NCBI RefSeq assembly: GCF_009727055.1
Contig: NC_052353.1
Location: 62,544,388 to 62,608,387 of the forward strand
Direction: 5' to 3'
Length of the DNA: 64,000 bases
Origin: Benincasa hispida
Taxonomy: Eukaryota; Streptophyta; Magnoliopsida; Cucurbitales; Cucurbitaceae
Part shown: one piece after another, positions 11,482-22,857 of the stretch
Position numbering within the stretch: the stretch's first letter is position 1
Layout of the letters: each line of letters begins with the position of its first letter
The notes under the pieces: generated by a model
Database searches by the model: none
Told to the model about the DNA's origin: nothing
Seen by the model: the letters and a program-made list of their open reading frames with translations, nothing else
Translations under genes and position numbers: made by a program

Positions 11482-14369
11482 TCAGACGTTGTCTAGAAGA
11501 AAAAACTCGCAATATTCCAATTTCATATCTGCTGGAACAGACAAAAAATTCTCCGTATTATGCACATTGTGGAATATAATATTCATAAGCTTCACCTTCT
11601 GTTGGGTATGCAGTTCTGGAATATCATTAAGTTCATTCACAACCTTGGCACGTAGCTCAACCTCTGTTGCACGCTGCTCTTTCGACCATTTAGTAATTGA
11701 CTTCAGTTGGTCATTTACAAAGTCCATTGTATTTTTAAAAACCTCAACCAACTTAGACTGATATCCAGAACACTTTCTCTTACTACCCCTTAATGAATTT
11801 CCTCATTCAGAACCAAAATCAGTCGGGTTCCATTAAACTCATCTTGTGACAGGTCATGCGGTAGAGTAAATTAACATGCAACGGAGAAAATCAGAATCAA
11901 TAAGTACTCTAATTATACTTAATTTGAATTGAAAACATGCTTCAAAATAAGATAACTATTACAGAAGAGAGTTTGCTGAACACAATACCTTTGATGAAAC
12001 CTTTTAAAAAACCAGCTGAGCTCCATGTAAAGATGCTTCAATCTATAAGTAAACCATCATAAAGATCTTCTCTACTATTCTCTTGCAAGGATTGTGTGGT
12101 GAAAACACTAAATTGAGTTGGTTTTGATGAAGACTGAAGAGGGTTTAGAATTTTTCAGAGTTTTTGAAGAAGTTTTGAATGCTTAACTTAATCATTCAGC
12201 CCAACACTTTAATTTATAAAGCTTTCATCATGCAAATTCAAAGCTTGCATGAAGGCCAACTCCTTCTTCATGGATTAAGTAGAATTGGATGAAGAAGGTG
12301 CTTGCACCATAGTAGAGGTTTCCAACTTTTGGAAATTTCCACTTTGTATTTTCAAAATTTGTTTTTGTTTCAAATTTTGTTTTCAAAACATGATTTCTAA
12401 AATCAAATTTACAAATAAACTAATTTATTCATTTTATTAGTTTTATAAAAATTAATTCAATTAATTAATTTTAAATAAAACTAATTAATTAAACCTTATA
12501 ATGAATTTTGTTAATTAATAAAATACCAATTTCACTACAATGAATTTAATTTCATATAGTTAATATTTAAATCATAATTTAAACATTAATTGATTCTCAA
12601 ATTTCATTTAATTTCGATAAAATTACATATTTCAATTGTATCGAATACAATTTGTAGAAACCCTAATCGAATTTGAACATTTCAAATTTTAAACCCTAAT
12701 TTCAAATATCATCAAGATTACTCAATTTACTAATCCAAATTACGAGCTAGTAGAGGGACCTTATGGACCTACAGATCATGAGCTTCAACGATTTATAATT
12801 AATTGGTTAAACTCTTTAAACCGAATTAATCACTATTCGTTAACTACCAAGACATTTCACTATAGCTCAATAGTTGCACTCTCCCTACTGTAGATATATT
12901 TCTGTCCATTTTAACCATAATCAGTAAGTCAATCCTTCACAGGTCGTTCGTATGTACAGTTGTATCAAAGATTACCGTTTTACTTTTGTAAATACATCTT
13001 GCTCCTTAAGCTCCCACTGATCCTCCATTGAACAATTGATTTATAGTTCAACTTATAAATCGTGATCCTCTCTTTCATGAAAAGGTGGGGTCCCATTGTT
13101 CAAGACAAGACATCAGTGCTTAAGAGAACAACCTATCTGCTAACCCTAAATCGAGTAGGAGTGAATTCCATATTGTAAAGCTATGTCCCCAACTATCTAT
13201 CCGGTCTTATCCCCAAAATGGGAGGCTTATTGAGCAGTATTGTTAGACTACTCTCACCTATGCAGATCAAAGAATAATCCTGAATAAATAGGAGTTCATA
13301 GTTAGCTCAGGATTAAGATCGAGTTACCCTAGGTCATTGAGTTTGAGATAGTCAGTTTTAACAGTAAATGGTTGTTATAAAGAAAAGTGACTATTTCGAG
13401 GTCCGATCTTATGCAAACTTATTGCACAGGATGCCCCCACTCACATGTCTCCACATGAATGATTTTTGGATCACATCATTTGTATGATGTCTCGATATAC
13501 AAAATAGGTTGCATCCAATAGTGTCACCAGGACAAGGTACCCAATCTCATCCGTATACTTATAGACCATTTTGGCTACATACTAGAACTAGATACTCTCT
13601 TATGTCGGCACATAAAGTTAAAGTATTCATGTTATATCTATGGATTTGTTTATTGGATTTTCATAAAAGAATGTAATATCAATAATATTTTATTGAATAA
13701 AAAACTCAACAACATTTTTATTGATAAATAGAATATGAACAACATTTACGAACTGCGAGCTTAGGAAATTCCCAACATCATGTTTCTGTGAATCACCAAT
13801 AGGAGCACCTTCATGCATACACCTTGGCACATTTGAGGCCATGTTACCAGGTGTCTCTACCCCTTCTCTAGTTGCCCGATCCTTGCTGAAGACGCAGGTT
13901 AAGTCATCAAAATATGGGAATGACTTGTTCAGAAGCCCTTTTGCTGTAGGATGGTTCTACATGAAGAGTATGGTTGGTCAATATAACGGGTGACGATGAA
14001 TGGGATTTTTTTTTTTTATGAAATTTTACCTTCACCCAACCATCGAACGCCTCTTTATCTTGGTCCTCGCATTGAAATTCTTCATTCCAACCGAACCAAC
14101 TGCATCTTGGTCCTCGCATTTCTGTTATAGCTTGGTACGTTCTTTTAAGGCTCCTTATCCTACAATCTATGGTGAGGGGTCCCTTGTATTGTACAACCAG
14201 GTATCTTATCAGCCATCATATGCTATAACTGTACCAAGTACCCAAGGTGAAAGTTCCCATTGTCTAATCTCCATTCACCATATTCAACCAAAGTCGCCAA
14301 ACATTCCACCAGCTTCAACTCTTCCTCCCTCGTCCAAGTGTGCTTTGGAGCTCTAGAAGAACTTGTCAT
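11482..14369 (-). pseudogene. Harbinger ORF1, Myb/SANT-like protein, split by a solo LTR
   Basis: The start at 14369 gives MTSSSRAPKHTWTREEELK, the usual opening of plant Harbinger Myb/SANT-like proteins, followed by the tryptophan-bearing helix region (EYGEWRLDNGNFHLGYL). An in-frame stop and small frameshifts follow; the next recognisable block is WFGWNEEFQCEDQDKEAFDGWV (14055-14120) and then FPYFDDLTCVFSKDRATREG. At 13777 the copia solo LTR interrupts; the C-terminal part resumes at 11846 and ends at the stop at 11482 (AELHTQQK-type tail, here IPELHTQQKVKLMNIIFH). In intact elements this protein is thought to bind DNA and help transposition. Here it is broken by stops, frameshifts and the insertion. 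Confidence 0.75.
11847..13777 (-). mobile_element. solo LTR, copia type, 1931 bp, inside Harbinger ORF1
   Basis: On the minus strand it begins TGTTGGGAATTTCC and ends CATGACCTGTCA. The flanking 5-mers TCTTG (11842-11846) and TCATG (13778-13782) match at four of five bases. It is related along its length to the 3' LTR of copia element A (32469-34272) and to the solo LTR at 40566-42655; a landmark is GGACCTACAGATCATG near 12765. No internal region is present, so it is the product of LTR-LTR recombination. Confidence 0.8.
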
Positions 14370-14612
14370 CCTGCTACATGTACACTGTAGTACAATTTAA
14401 GTAGTTTTTGAAAAATTGTCATGTGATGTGTTATGTACAATGTATAAGGTATTAAACCTAATTCTATCAAGAAATTTGGAAATTGATTTTGAAAATCGCA
14501 TACATGAAATTAAAAAAATACATTGTAAAAGCCACAAACTAAACATGAAGCTACTGATTATTATGTAACTCCGAGTAAAAAAAAAAAAAATATTATGTGC
14601 AAGTTCATCTCT

Positions 14613-15705
14613 CTATTGTGTCCATTCATTTGAACTCTCAATATAATTGATCTTATCCACACTAATGGTAGCAGAATGTGGGACCACCTCGTTTAGATCC
14701 CTGGGCTTTTGGCCAGTATTCATCTCCTTATTAATAAGATTATGAAGAAAGCAACATGCCGTGATCGTCCGATTTTGGACTTGCACGAGATAGTATGATT
14801 TTCCGTGGAATATTGCCATCTCCTTTTCAATAGCCCGAATGCCCCCTCGATGACATTCCTCGCAGAATAATGTTTCATGTTAAAAAATTCTCTTGTAGTT
14901 GTTGGTGCATTCCCTCCTCCACGCCATTTTGAAAGATGATATTGTCTCCTCTATATGATGCCAAGAAGCCCTCCGCATTTGGGTACCCAACATCACATAG
15001 ATAATAAGACCCTATACAATGTCCAATTGTATGAAATCATAATTGCTGAGTACAACGATGTACGACAAGAAGTTGTGTGTGTAAGTTGTTACCCTTCGAA
15101 ACCTTCAATCCGTTAGGTCGTGATATTGCATCTCTAAGCACAGGAGAATCAGTTGTAGAACCTTCCCACCTAGGTAGGAAAAACACGAAATCGGCATTCG
15201 TATTGCAAACATCAAGAACATTCGTGGCGATTTCACCCTTCCTCATCCTGTACCTTGGTCGATTGGTGGCACTCACGTTGACCTTTATGTACGTACCATC
15301 TAATGCACCTAGACAATCCTGTGCGAACACAAAGTATGAAATATTCATATACATAAATTATCTAAACTAGACACGGACAACACACATTGTTTAGTTTCAC
15401 TATATCTCAAACCATCTCTATCTCGAATCTGTACAGGAGGTTGTGATTGGCAAAGGTTTTTTGAATAATACTTCATGTAGTCGTAAAAAGACATTGAGAA
15501 CAGAGTTGAAATATCTAGAAACTGTTTCACCAAACCTAACAATAGTCTACGAACTACTATGTTCTTAGTATCATGGCTAAGATAAGCAGGAACATGACAA
15601 CCATCTCCTTAACATCTACAACTTTTGCTCCCACTAATTCGCCAGTTGTCCTTAGTAAAGTACATAAATGGAAAAACATCTTCTAAGTCATACTCATAGA
15701 TTAGC
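14613..15705 (-). pseudogene. PIF/Harbinger DDE transposase (HARBI1/ALP1-like)
   Basis: Blocks in order on the minus strand: an N-terminal helix region (LRTTGELVGAKVVDVKEMVV, then MFLLILA), a frame change, LVKQFLDIS, and after an intron-like gap with acceptor TTCGCACAG the catalytic region DCLGALDGTYIKV (first D), RPRYRMRKGEIATNVLDVC and DFVFFLPRWEGSTTDSPVLRD. A second aspartate block (DVGYPNAEGFLASYRG) and the glutamate block (SARNVIEGAFGLLKRRW, near 14840) are both present but in different frames. The end reads TITACCFLHNLINKEM and stops at 14613. All three catalytic positions survive, but several frameshifts and a roughly 30-residue insertion before the second D make the gene non-functional. 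Confidence 0.85.
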
Positions 15706-17689
15706 CGAAAGTATGCTAATTACCTAATATGATTTCTAATGTGATGTGGTGGGTGAGTAACAACTCTAGTATTAGCAGTAATTGATGTTGGGTAGTTGTG
15801 AACACCGCTGTATGGTTACTACTTCTTGAGGGTCCATAATACTGTAGATTACGAAAATTGGCTCTGAAACATTTATTCATGAGTGGTTTTTGAAATTTTC
15901 GCAAAATTTAATTTTAGTTTCAAACTAATGTACTTTTAATCTAAACAAGAATATACTTATCATGAAATTTTAAATGTATGCAAAATTGTATGATATGGCA
16001 TAGTAATAGTAGTAATAGTAGCTTGATATACTTTTTAATGTTTAACGTTAAGATTGAAACGTTTATCTAAATTTATAGTGCAATTGGATGAAATTGAAAG
16101 TTTGAAATAAAAAATGCATATTTTTTTTCTCTCCCTTTTACTTCTTTAACAAATAAGTTTAAATCGTTATCTATAAACTTTTAAGTTTGTTCACCTTAAT
16201 CCTTAAAGACAACTATACGTAGCTGTTACTTTACGTTTAATTTATCAATAAAAAATTTTGTTTGCATTTTTATCAAATATATTCAACCCTACCAAATGAA
16301 GCTATCAAACAAGTATTATTAATATTTGTTGCTGATCACTAGCATGCTTTAACACATAGATGAGTGCTAGCCCTACAAACTAATTTTTTTAATTTATTAA
16401 TCAATAATAACCATATTCAATTTCATGCAATGTCGTCGAATAATTTCATTTTTAAATATGAACATCGAAATTAAAATTCTCATTGGTAAAATAGTCCTAA
16501 TTTTAGTAGGTTTCATTTTAGGCTCATGATCAAATCTTGAGTTTTAAAAGAAAAATAAATTAATAAAAAGAAAAATGTGATGAAGCCTAACAAGTATTTA
16601 GGAAGGAAATCAAGCCTTTTAAGAATGAAAATTGTTGTAATAAAACAACTGCAAAAGCATAATTAATATATAACTAAATTATTTTAAGAATTTAAGTTTT
16701 GTATCAACAAATACTTCAAATATACAGGATGAAATTTGAGAAAGAAGACATACAAATTAGTTTCCACCCAACCTACAACACATGAAAGAAAAGATATTAA
16801 ATCTACCGGCCATAGAAATAAACAAGAAAATAGTGAGACAAATAGTACGAACAAAGACAATAAGCAGAGAAAGGAAAAGACTGCCAAGAAAGACATAAAA
16901 GAAAAGAAAATTGAAACAAAGAAGAGTACCACCTTACGTATGATAGGAGGAAATGTGAAGTTTTGCTTGTTTTCTAATAAGTTGAACACTATGACAATGA
17001 ATATAATATAAAGAAAACAGATGTTTTAGTAATAATATAAAGAAAAAAGTGAAAGTAACTTAAGCAACACAAAAGATGGNGACTTGTCAACAATGGTACG
17101 GTAAAGATGAGGTTGTCCTCATAGTTGTAAGGAAAAGAGGTCTCATTTATAGATAAGAGAAGATATTGACATTGTATGTATGTGATGGGTTGTTCAAGTT
17201 TAGGTGTACCTATGGTAATAAGTATACATTGGAACCTACAGCTAGTGAAATAAAGCAAATAGTGTACCATTGACGTGAACCAAAGAAACCACTATTGTCA
17301 ATCACATCAATAGTGAAGTGACTTAACAATGAATAAAGTATTTTACAAACCACAACTTGCAATCACACTAGAGTAAACCAAACAAGAACAACTTGGGAAC
17401 TAAACAAGAGTTATGACATAGTTGCAATGAGATTGAAAAAAAAAAAACAACAAGGAAGCCAACAAACAATTAACTGTCCTTGTATTACGCTTATACAGTA
17501 AGAACTAACCTAATAGCAACAAAATTCTTTCCTAAATCGTTCTGAATTTTGGATAATATGATGTATCATGGTAAATCAGATATATTGATCATTAGAGTCA
17601 ATGCAAAAACAGTAATTGAAATAGTAGCAGAGACCAAAAGTAAACAGATAAAGAAAGAAGGAGTAAGGGATTGATAATCAGAGACAAAG

Positions 17690-17960
17690 AAATAGCATAC
17701 CTTTGACCTATAATCAGAGACCAAGAAATAAAATCACATCATGGAACTAGCTTTGTAATCAATGTTTATACAGTGATAAAAAATGAATAGGAACCGATAA
17801 TCAGAGACCAAGAACAAGAAAAGAAAAATATAAATGCAATTATAATCAATGTTTATACAGTGATTGATAATCAGAGACCAAAAACAGATATCAAATCTTA
17901 GGGAAATACAATTATAATCAATGTTTATACAGTGACATACAATTATCAGAGACCGATAAT
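17690..17960. repeat. tandem repeat, about 75-90 bp units
   Basis: The phrase AATCAATGTTTATACAGTGA appears three times, each followed or preceded by GATAATCAGAGACCAA. Units vary in length, so the array is imperfect. Noncoding. Confidence 0.65.
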
Positions 17961-18276
17961 CAAAGACCAATATCTGAACACTGAAATCAAGCATAGAGCA
18001 AAATAATCGGAGTAAGCTGAAAAGATGTGTAAAAAAATAAGCTTACATTTGTAAAAAAAATGAAGGAAAAAAATTACAATGACTCATCATCGACTAGTGA
18101 AGAGAAAGAAGACTTACCATTTGACCTGGTAACCTTACCAAGATTCGAACACCATCCTCCATCCCCTACCATGCTCCAAACGAGGATTTCCATCCCCTAC
18201 CAAGCAATATCTGAGCTCCAACATGGTTGTAGAATTTCAGACTTAGATAGACAGGAGGGACAACACAAAAGATTGG

Positions 18277-18400
18277 AGAACCTAAAGAAGTGGCAAGGGG
18301 AAACCTTCGTTTGGAGCAAAGATAGCAAAAAGAACCCAAAGAAGTGGTAAGGGGAAACCTTCGTTTGGAGCAAATATATCAAAGAGAACCGAAAGAAGTA
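18277..18400. repeat. tandem repeat, about 56-bp units
   Basis: AAGAAGTGGCAAGGGGAAAC is followed by CTTCGTTTGGAGCAAA, and the whole unit repeats with small changes, with a partial third unit after it. Noncoding, inside the Harbinger element. Confidence 0.6.
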
Positions 18401-18836
18401 GCAAAATAAATAAGGAATGGGAGTGGCGTTTGAAATGGCAAGATGAAAGAGAAAGCCTAAAGAAAGGGTTACGAATCTAGAGAAAAACACAAATCTAGGC
18501 TACCAAACATACCGTAGTAAAGATTTACGATGGATTTTTCCAATTCGACCAAAAATAACCACAATGACAGTCGATTAGCAGAAACAGAGAAGGGAAAGCT
18601 CCAAAACCCACAAGGAACGACGCCGATCAGAACAACGGTGAAACCCTAAGGAGAGAAGATGGAAGGAAACGAGATGGAGGAAATAATACAAACGAGTAAA
18701 ATAATTGGAGCAAGCAAAATGGGGGAGTGCATAACAGTGGTCTGTGGGTTAAGTGGGAGTTGGAGCCCCAAACGTTGGGTGGGTTATAATAGCCTACCCA
18801 CCTAACTCCAAATAGGGGGGCCCAAACGCCCTCTAA

Positions 18837-18929
18837 GAGTTTCATTAAACATAAAATTCAAATTTATATATAATAGATCACATGTTTTAAAATTTTTCAA
18901 ATTTGTTATAAATCTACATTAGACATAAA
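18837..18929. repeat. right half of repeat R1, copy 2
   Basis: It matches 6258-6352 (TTTCATTAAACATAA onwards) and completes the R1 copy whose left half is 10752-10880. It ends where the LTR of copia element C begins, so two different transposons landed in this R1 copy. Confidence 0.55.
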
Positions 18930-19163
18930 TGATAAGAATATTTTCTGTCAATTTATTTCTCAATATTATTCTTTGTTATGTAGAATTTTTTGGTTAATTT
19001 TTGGTGTATTTTTCCTTTTCTTTCTGTTGTTTATTCTCCTACCAACCCTTAACACGTGGCTCTATATTTCTTCTTAAATATTTGATAAATGAATAGTGAT
19101 CAACATAGAGCCTTCTCTGCATTTTCTCTCTTGTTTCTGGTTTCGTTTTCTTTCTTTTATTAT
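18930..19163 (+). repeat. 5' LTR of copia element C (fragment)
   Basis: It begins TGATAAGAATATTTTC directly after R1 sequence and is followed by a tRNA-Met-type primer binding site, which places it as a plus-oriented 5' LTR. The partner LTR is not in the window. Confidence 0.5.
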
Positions 19164-19164
19164 A

Positions 19165-19176
19165 TGGTATCAGAGT
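19165..19176 (+). other. primer binding site of copia element C
   Basis: TGGTATCAGAGT differs by one base from TGGTATCAGAGC, the usual copia site complementary to the 3' end of initiator tRNA-Met. Confidence 0.7.
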
Positions 19177-19204
19177 TGTAAGGCTTCTTCACTATTTTTT
19201 AAAG

Positions 19205-19516
19205 GTGTCAAGGTCGGAAACTTTCGATGAAGGTAATATCCAACCGAACGCCATGACTCTTCCGATGACATCCACTATGACTGTACCCATAACTTTACCA
19301 ACTCAGTCAACACTACCCCCATTTACTCCTATCGTTACTCAACAAATACCTCCGCCTCCAAATCGTAATTTCCATCCTACTCAGAATCAACCGTGTTTCC
19401 AATATCCATCGAATCCTTTACCCCTTACAAATAAGTTTTCTCCAAATACTGTACCATTCCAAAACCTTTTCCACCATCATCAATGCCCATTTCGAATCAT
19501 ATACCTTTTTACATAG
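19205..19516 (+). pseudogene. copia element C gag N-terminus, truncated
   Basis: About 103 residues rich in P, T, Q and N, opening MSRSETFDEGNIQPNAM shortly after a primer binding site, which is where a copia gag begins. A frame change near its end leads to a few more gag-like residues, then the sequence turns into the minus-oriented LTR of element B. No gag core or zinc knuckle remains. The assignment rests mainly on position. Confidence 0.45.
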
Positions 19517-19681
19517 GATTTGAGAGAGAAGTCAATAATGGATAATTGCTTTATATTTTTACTCTTATATGAAAAGGGGTAGAACCAACCCTAATTTATT
19601 CAAGTTCCCTCAAATTATGGTTGCGACAATAAATTGAATAAAATAATTAGAAAAGAATAATTTAAAACTATATTGGACAGG
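19517..19681 (-). repeat. left part of the 3' LTR of copia element B
   Basis: Read on the minus strand it is continuous in character with 31544-31686 across the Athila insertion; it ends in CTTCTCTCTCAAATCC next to element C gag. It is split from the rest of element B by the Athila element and its TGGCC duplication. Confidence 0.4.
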
Positions 19682-19686
19682 TGGCC

Positions 19687-21347
19687 TGATGCGTTATTTT
19701 ATGTGATGAAATTATGGAATGAGATGCGGTGATAGAAATGTGTTGAGCAACAAGTTTTCTCAGTGGAATCCAATTATAAACCCCACTGAGTTTCCTGGTA
19801 AGTCCAAGGTCAAACTTAACGACTAGGGAAAATAGTATGCGGTGATAATTTTCCAAAATACTTTGTGGTAACTGGTAAATCAAATAGTTGTTTGGTATTG
19901 TTGTTTGCAGTATAAAATAAATGTATGCTGCGGATTTGAGAAAAGTTCGATTATGCAGTAGATACACTGAGTATGCGGAGGAATGGGTTGAGAAGGTCTT
20001 TTGCTAGCGTTTCCCGGGAATGCGTCAAACTATGCGATCATGCTACACTCATGCGCAGCAGATCATTTTCCAATGCAAATGCGGTGCTCCTAGTTCTAGG
20101 ACGCATGTGTTGAATGCAACAATGTCCATAGAGCTTATTCCTAAGTCTCTACTCTTTTCCTATGTGATGATGCAAGATGCACACAAAGACAAGGTGACTG
20201 CACATAATCATATCCTATCTCTAACATGCGATGCGTTAATAGCAAACAATGCTTATTCCTAAGCTCCTATCTCTTGATTATGCATTCTAACCTGACTCTC
20301 CCGAGCCTAGATTCTAACCTAACTTTCCCAAGCTTAGATCCTGTCTTTAGACTACCCTCCCGAATATCTCTAATGGACAAATGAAGCATAGATAATACAA
20401 GACAATCGCATAGAATGAAGATCCCCAGTTATGCTAGCTAAGTGCTTCTTAACCCATTCAACATATTTAGCTACTCATGCATAATAAACAGAGAATGAAT
20501 AGATATAAAGAAGTAAATTCCATTTCTATAGATAAGTTGAGTACAAAATGACAATGGAAGATAAGGATGGAGAGCCTGGTAGTAATCCCTTGTTTCCCAA
20601 GGCTTTTACACTATCAACTCTATTCTGTTCAAAAGATATTCCTGCTTCCACAGAAGTTGGCCCTCTCTCCGATATCGACGCTTCTGGCACTCTCCTAAGT
20701 TCACCGAAACGATCTATCGGCACAATCTCGCTTCTCTCACTTTCGCCTTAAAATAAAAGAAAATCAAAGAACAAGGCTATTCTGACTATTGATAAAATTA
20801 TCTAAGTATTTGCACTATCCGGACTCCTTTGCTGAAGGTTGCCTTTGGTATTTATAAAGTTTTGGGGGCTTCTCTCTTATGATTGCATAGATGAGATGGA
20901 TTTAATTCTCTGACTGATGCATCAAATATTTGTCACCGAAAAGCTGAGTGTATTTGCTACAGTAGACCGTTAGCGGCTTGTCAACTTAATTCGGACTCGA
21001 CCGTCATCAGCTTTTTGTCCCATCGTGATTAATTATGCTTTTCACCCAGATGCACTCACCAAGTTGCAGTGGCTCTATACGGCAATCCTTCTTGAGTAGA
21101 TGTTTGCGAGCACAAATCCCTGCAAAACCTTGCGGTAACACTGCGTTCGACCGTTGATTTCTTGTGATCGTGCTTTCTGCCTTGCGTCAACACATATTCT
21201 GCATAAAAATACCAAAGTTAACTGTTTTTATACGATGAACGTATGCGACCTCAATGTCATGAACTTAATGCTTTTTGGATGCAATCTTATATATTTTATC
21301 AACACAAACCTTCATTGTTTAATAACGTGCATTTCTGCCCGCTATCA
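19687..21347 (-). repeat. 3' LTR of the Athila-like element
   Basis: 1661 bp, TGATGCG...GCTATCA on the plus strand. It is similar along its full length to the LTR at 29803-31538; one 57-bp stretch compared by eye near the left end shows three differences, so the insertion is not recent. Confidence 0.9.
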
Positions 21348-21360
21348 CACCCTCAAATTT
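21348..21360 (-). other. polypurine-tract-like site of the Athila-like element
   Basis: On the minus strand AAATTTGAGGGTG lies immediately upstream of the 3' LTR start. It is only partly purine, but its position is as expected for second-strand priming. Confidence 0.5.
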
Positions 21361-21661
21361 AAACAATGCTTGTCCTCAAGCATAAGCTAAAGATTTCCTT
21401 TAGAAAGTCGACCACAATCTCTTTTCCTAGATTTCTCAAGGATACTTCATTCAAATCTTATACACCAAAATTTCCTTCTTATTCGAGTCTCCTCTTAAAA
21501 TATTTCTAAGATTTAGGGACCGCAAGTTTAACCTTCAAAAGAACTTTACTAGATTCCAGGACATCGCATGATTTATTTCAAAAGAAAAAAAAAATTTTCA
21601 CTGGTGTCAAATGATTTTTATCCTTGCATATATTTGACATTATTGTTTTTTTTCTGACCTT

Positions 21662-21880
21662 GTGCTGATCCAAGTGTTTCGCCTTTGTTTTGGCTTGTCC
21701 CCACATGTGTCATGCGGATATCCAACTACGAGCAAGGCGCTCTTTCTCAGACTAAACTCATACTTACTTGGCAGCGGAGTTGCGGTTACTTATTTATGCG
21801 CTGATCCTAACGACTTACTTTCGTTTTGGCTTGCCCCCACGTGTGTCATGCGGACATCCAACTACGGGTAAGTGCCCTTC
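21662..21880. repeat. direct repeat in the Athila 3' region
   Basis: Two units share GCTGATCC, TTTTGGCTTG(T/C)CCCCAC, TGTGTCATGCGGA and ATCCAACTACG; the second starts 137 bp after the first. Role unknown. Confidence 0.65.
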
Positions 21881-22857
21881 ACAACTTAACTCTTATCAAC
21901 ATGGGTTTTCCCATTGCATTGACAGTAGAGTTGTTATTTAAAATTTTCCCTCTTTTATTTTATTTTATTTTTAAGGAGCTAAAAATAGCAAAGTTAAAAA
22001 TAAATACTTCATCCCCAAATTTAAAATGCGGCAATGTCCTCATTGCCAATAGAGTGAAGAAGTCATGCGATATTCTTAGGAAGCTACGTAAAGAGTCAGA
22101 TTGAAAGAAAGCTATCAGACCACTAACTTCTAGAAATATTTCATGAGGTGACTATCTTAAAATTAAGTTAACTCTAGTATATACGAAAAAAATAGAAGCA
22201 TATGTTTCATCATTGAAATCATAATTGGCAAAGAGACAGCATGTAGTGACTTGCTAAATTTATCAATGTTAAATGATTGCGGTAATCAAAGAGGATGCGG
22301 TGATAAAACTTTCAAAATTAAAATGCGATACGATAGTGCAGAATTTGGAATAAGGAAGAATACAACCCCCAAATTTGCGTTGTCACCCACATTGTTTGTT
22401 GATGCATCCTACTTTACAGCGATCTTCTTCTTTTGGATTACGGTGATGGAATAAAGTTGTTTCGTCTTCCTACAGTGCCTCCGCAATCGTGTACCTTGAT
22501 TGTTTGCAAAGAAAACATTGAGATGGTCAAATGATAATAAAAGGAAGTTAACAAAAAATTTCTCGTTTTTTTTTTATTTAAAGAAGTAAAATGCAGATAG
22601 ATGAATGATAATTGAATTGTCGTAGTGATGAGAGTTCATGAATCATAAGTAAGTAAAAGGATACTTCGGAAGACTTGCACCCCAGATGATGTTGCATGCT
22701 AGTGCAGGGGCCACTCCATTTTCCTTTATTCCGGGTTTCTAAGGTCTACAGAGGTCTTTTGTCGCTGAAAATCACCCCTGCAATATGCCTTGACTCGTTG
22801 CCCATTAACCTTAAATGTACGGATCCCGTCCTCAGTAAGTAGCTCAAATGCACCATG

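Larger units (their letters stand above)
15706..18720. other. noncoding interior of the Harbinger element
   Basis: Between the transposase N-terminus and the right end there is no recognisable gene. A lysine-rich frame near 16736-17011 has no domain and lies in A-rich DNA. Two short tandem arrays (17690-17960 and 18277-18400) and a single N at 17080 occur here. Confidence 0.45.
10881..18833 (-). mobile_element. PIF/Harbinger DNA transposon, decayed, with a nested solo LTR
   Basis: It carries the two genes typical of plant PIF/Harbinger elements, a Myb/SANT-like protein (11482-14369) and a DDE transposase (14613-15705), both on the minus strand. Removing the nested 1.93-kb solo LTR leaves about 6 kb, a usual size. 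The left end holds a tandem of TGTTTGGGGTACAGATTATT-like units and the right end, read inward, starts GAGGGCGTTTGGGCC; the shared core is GTTTGGG, so the terminal inverted repeats have diverged. The flanks (TTA at 10878-10880, TAA at 18834-18836) fit the 3-bp target preference. The two flanks together rebuild repeat R1 as seen at 6126-6445. Exact ends are uncertain by a few bases. Confidence 0.6.
21348..22857 (-). other. noncoding 3' region of the Athila-like element
   Basis: No env-like or other coding frame could be read between integrase and the 3' LTR. A roughly 137-bp-spaced direct repeat lies at 21662-21880 (see separate entry). Long 3' spacers are usual in this lineage. Confidence 0.5.

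Noticed and set aside
16736..17011. Lysine/threonine-rich frame inside the Harbinger element
   Set aside because: A-rich composition gives such frames readily; no domain, and none of the known Harbinger genes lies there.
19205..19516. Independent plant gene for a proline-rich protein
   Set aside because: It starts just after a copia LTR and primer binding site and ends at another transposon, so a truncated gag is more likely.
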